Below are positions 5,088-6,480 of a stretch of 6,480 nt of DNA, in pieces (position 1 is the first letter of the stretch; each line of letters begins with the position of its first letter). Origin of the DNA: Deltaproteobacteria bacterium RIFOXYA12_FULL_61_11 (GTDB lineage: Bacteria > Bdellovibrionota_F > JAHFAK01 > YA12-FULL-61-11). The notes under the pieces were generated by a model, which saw only the letters and a program-made list of their open reading frames with translations, was not told where the DNA came from and ran no database searches. Position numbers and translations under genes: made by a program. The stretch spans positions 1-6,480 of the forward strand of contig MGSU01000259.1 in the NCBI GenBank assembly GCA_001799195.1, given 5' to 3'.

Positions 5088-6480
5088 GGGGCTCCTTTCC
5101 GGCCGTCAATTCAGCGACGAGCGCGACGAGCAGCTTTTCCCCGGTGGCGCGGGAGGCGGCGAGCTGTGTTTCCAACTCATCCACCAAGGCCATCAGTTCG
5201 TCCACCTTCGCCACAATCCGGCGTTGTTCGGCGAGGGGTGGGAGTGGGATGCGAATCTGCTCCCACTTACCTTTGTTAATGATGGGCGTGGCCGAACCCG
5301 AAGCGCGGGCGAACACCTGATCTTGAAAGTAACCTGATATGAGTGCGAGACAGAGGAACGCTGGACAATCCCGCTGTGATCTAATTGAGTTAATTTGCTG
5401 ATTGAAGCCAAGCGTGTAGCGACAAATCGCCGCTTTTCCAATAGAACCCCCGATGCAGACCATGAGAATGTCATCAGCGATTGCCTCGGTGCTATTGGAG
5501 AGCCCCAGAGCGGTAATCTCTTTGTCAGCGGGAAGTATGACACCAGAAAATGTAATCTGACCTGGGCCAATGAAAGGGAATCCTGCCCCGTAGTTCGCAG
5601 ATTCACTTGTGGGTGGCGTCTTCCCCGTCCTACAGATGCCGACTTCGGAGAGCGATTTCCACGACCAGTTCTGCGGCAAGTCGAACGGGTCCTCGCTATC
5701 GTTAGAATCCTCCGCCGGTTCGTCGTTGGGGTCTTGGGGGACGAGTTTGCCTTGGACGGCGAGGGTGAGGATGGATTTGCGCAGGTCAGCGGGGGGGATG
5801 GCGTAGGACGGGTGGAAGAGGAATGGGAGGTTGGCCGGGGTGGGCGCGTCGGCAAAGCGTGCCAGTGACGCGCGGGCGAGTGCGGCGTGTCGCGTCTCCC
5901 GTTCCTGCTGCTGCGCCTCCAGCCGATCACACAACGCCATCAACTCATCCACCTTCGCCACGATCCGCTTCTGTTCGGCGAGGGGTGGGAGTGGGATCCT
6001 TGCGGCCCTCAGCAGTTTGAAATGCCGGGCATAGCCTCGGCTTTCCAACGGCAGCCAGCGGAGCACCAAGTAGTAAAAACGTGGGTCGATGCAAATCGGT
6101 TGGAGTAGCTTCACGCCGTCTGCACCGACAACGAAATCAAAATCTATGAATTTTGTTTCCCGAGTGTGATCGCCAAACAAAACAATCGGTTCTGCAACGC
6201 TAATCACTCTGTCGGAGTCATCGCAGTACCCACGGATGAACATCTTGCCCTGGTCGATTACTGGGTACTTCCCTGCCTCCAGAATGTCCTTGGTTTGTAC
6301 CTTCTTGCTTTGGTCTGACACCATGACTGTGGGTGTCGTGGCACCGATCCATTCCCAGTTCACTGGAACCTCGAATGCCTCATCGTCGGGGGGCGATCCT
6401 TGTTCTTCATCAGCGCGTTCGCCGCGGCCTGCTCGCCGACTCTTTTCAGCAAGAACTCGTTTCAACAACTGCGACGCTGG
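5074..6480 (-). CDS. hsdS: HsdS, type I restriction-modification specificity subunit (5' end outside window)
   Basis: HsdS recognises the bipartite DNA target of a type I R-M complex and positions HsdM for adenine methylation and HsdR for cleavage. The frame stays open to the right edge, so the gene is cut by the window. A TTG at 6468 could be mistaken for a start, but the upstream residues PASQLLKRVLAEKSRR match the usual continuation of 'GKLVPQDPNDEPASELLKR' segments, so the true start lies beyond 6480. Numbered from that TTG: first target-recognition domain at about 34-157; conserved spacer IPLPPLAEQKRIVAKVDELM at 158-177 and onwards; linker with LRKSILTLAVQGKLVPQDPN at 229-248; second target-recognition domain at about 264-406; second spacer IPLPPLAEQRRIVAKVDELM at 407-426 and onwards. 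It ends at TAG (5074-5076). Both spacers and domains look intact. hsdM is expected beyond the right edge, on the same strand. The target sequence cannot be predicted. Confidence 0.92.
   Translation of the reverse strand, partial: PASQLLKRVLAEKSRRAGRGERADEEQGSPPDDEAFEVPVNWEWIGATTPTVMVSDQSKKVQTKDILEAGKYPVIDQGKMFIRGYCDDSDRVISVAEPIVLFGDHTRETKFIDFDFVVGADGVKLLQPICIDPRFYYLVLRWLPLESRGYARHFKLLRAARIPLPPLAEQKRIVAKVDELMALCDRLEAQQQERETRHAALARASLARFADAPTPANLPFLFHPSYAIPPADLRKSILTLAVQGKLVPQDPNDEPAEDSNDSEDPFDLPQNWSWKSLSEVGICRTGKTPPTSESANYGAGFPFIGPGQITFSGVILPADKEITALGLSNSTEAIADDILMVCIGGSIGKAAICRYTLGFNQQINSIRSQRDCPAFLCLALISGYFQDQVFARASGSATPIINKGKWEQIRIPLPPLAEQRRIVAKVDELMALVDELETQLAASRATGEKLLVALVAELTAGKEPHAAA
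5092..5098 (-). promoter_or_regulatory. Strong Shine-Dalgarno for the small ORF after hsdS
   Basis: Read on the minus strand this is AAAGGAG, 4 nt upstream of the ATG at 5087, inside the last codons of hsdS. It is the main reason for believing that a gene starts here, coupled to hsdS translation. Confidence 0.55.
5189..5250 (-). repeat. hsdS spacer repeat, copy 2 (C-terminal)
   Basis: This 62-bp stretch encodes part of the second PPLAEQRRIVAKVDELMA spacer and matches 5936-5997 at about 54 of 62 positions. The core 5225-5250 is identical over 26 bp to 5972-5997. Recombination between the copies would remove 747 bp, exactly 249 codons, and so stay in frame. Confidence 0.75.
5936..5997 (-). repeat. 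hsdS spacer repeat, copy 1 (central)
   Basis: This 62-bp partner of 5189-5250 encodes PPLAEQKRIVAKVDELMA after the first target-recognition domain. In type I specificity genes the two spacers form the paired helices that set the distance between half-sites. Their DNA similarity gives recombination a foothold for exchanging or losing recognition domains. Confidence 0.75.

Noticed and set aside
1-6480. CRISPR arrays, tRNA or rRNA genes, insertion sequences
   Set aside because: I saw no regularly spaced repeats, cloverleaf-like segments, transposase motifs or terminal inverted repeats with target duplications.

Overview
The window looks like chromosomal DNA from a fairly high-GC proteobacterium, probably a gammaproteobacterium. 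A Chromatiales-type purple sulfur or related bacterium is only a guess, from codon use and the style of the proteins; no rRNA or marker gene is present to fix the taxonomy. Three protein loci are clear, and the right two-thirds reads as a small defence island.

Left part (1-2288): 1-257 is non-coding and carries two strong, compact inverted repeats. At 258-2288, on the minus strand, is a large exported protein. It has a signal peptide, a thioredoxin/TlpA-like domain with a WCMPC active site, three PEGA-like repeats and a C-terminal DUF1566 (C-type-lectin-like) domain. Base composition drops sharply at the DUF1566 end, which suggests a domain acquired separately. A plausible sigma-70-type promoter lies just upstream at 2319-2347.

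Middle (2289-4809): a roughly 470-bp gap becomes AT-rich towards its right end and holds nested inverted repeats directly in front of an rloA/rloB pair on the plus strand. RloA is an AAA (AAA_15/COG1106-type) ATPase with Walker A, Walker B and a switch histidine. RloB overlaps it by ATGA and has the RloB-family Toprim-like motifs (EGEKTE, then VIDRD, then SNPNFELW). The rloB reading frame is broken at an A6 run (4355-4360), between the first acidic motif and the DxD motif. One extra A would restore a 224-residue protein. This could be a real inactivation, a sequencing error, or slippage-controlled expression of the presumed toxic effector.

Right part (4810-6480): facing rloAB, on the minus strand, is the 3' part of an hsdS gene (type I restriction-modification specificity subunit). 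It has two target-recognition domains and two conserved spacer repeats, and it runs off the right edge. A tiny ORF with a strong ribosome-binding site (4971-5087) overlaps its 3' end and may be the decayed start of a former downstream gene. The rlo genes were originally named for linkage to type I R-M loci, so the arrangement agrees with RloAB being a companion anti-phage (abortive-infection-like, AbiL/PARIS-like) module. hsdM and hsdR are not in the window.
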